Origin: JANWHF01 sp036276235
GTDB lineage: Bacteria > Planctomycetota > Phycisphaerae > Tepidisphaerales > Tepidisphaeraceae
Assembly (NCBI GenBank): GCA_036276235.1
Contig: DATBDZ010000253.1
Location: 1 to 12,233 of the forward strand
Reading direction: 5' to 3'
DNA length: 12,233 bases
The notes below the pieces were generated by a model that saw nothing but the letters and a program-made list of their open reading frames with translations, was not told where the DNA came from and did not search any database. This document shows, piece by piece, positions 12,198-12,233 of this stretch (its first letter is position 1; every line of letters begins with the position of its first letter). The translations under genes and the position numbers were made by a program.

Positions 12198-12233
12198 CCC
12201 TCTCCCCTGTACTCAGGGGAGAGGGTTGGGGTG
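12198..12233. repeat. G-rich palindromic repeat with GTACTC loop (cut by window edge)
   Basis: CCCTCTCCCCT (12198-12208) and AGGGGAGAGGG (12215-12225) form a perfect 11-bp stem whose loop is exactly GTACTC (12209-12214). TTGGGGTG follows to the window end. This is a form of a palindrome found widely in bacteria and resembles the element at 135-222. It probably continues beyond the window. Confidence 0.85.

Overview
The window looks like a chromosomal piece of a GC-rich member of the Planctomycetota, most likely a Phycisphaerae/Tepidisphaerales-type organism. The evidence is a short exported protein opening with ESLESRVFLSA (a variant of the planctomycete LEPR-xLL N-terminal signal), a secreted DUF1080 (3-keto-disaccharide hydrolase) protein, a Gfo/Idh/MocA oxidoreductase, a bifunctional ornithine-lipid-synthase-like acyltransferase, several secreted proteins of small families, and many palindromic intergenic repeats. 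The taxon is an inference; there is no rRNA gene here.

Layout: 1-354 is non-coding and holds two palindromic repeats. 355-1590 (+) is a membrane GT2 glycosyltransferase. 1773-2567 (+) is an exported dienelactone-hydrolase-family protein, followed by a hairpin terminator. Four minus-strand genes then run right to left: sixA (7074-6562), an olsF-like acyltransferase fusion (6402-4558), a type I phosphodiesterase (4371-3436) and an exported HEAT protein (3274-2639). A different inverted-repeat element lies at each of the three junctions in this series. 7419-8945 (+) is an oxidoreductase plus Rieske protein pair with a clear promoter. 8972-9190 (-) is an orphan antitoxin-like gene with what may be a ten-codon stump of its VapC partner. 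9246-9923 (-) is the DUF1080 protein. 10177-10788 (+) is the LEPR-type protein. 11060-12094 (-) is a secreted protein with six Asp-boxes.

How the genes may work together: the oxidoreductase/Rieske pair and the convergent DUF1080 protein would fit oxidation of a sugar at C3 followed by hydrolysis of the 3-keto-glycoside. The glycosyltransferase and the olsF-like gene point to envelope glycolipid and ornithine-lipid synthesis. The other genes look like unrelated housekeeping or envelope functions.

The most unusual content is between the genes. Two repeat classes dominate. One is palindromes of different sequence that all carry the hexamer GTACTC (or GAGTAC) at or beside their centre or arm. 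The other is inverted pairs of tandem heptamers (four unrelated heptamer sequences, plus one octamer version). Some are nested inside others, some abut stop codons, and one appears to supply a -35 box. I found no CRISPR array, rRNA, tRNA or transposase gene.
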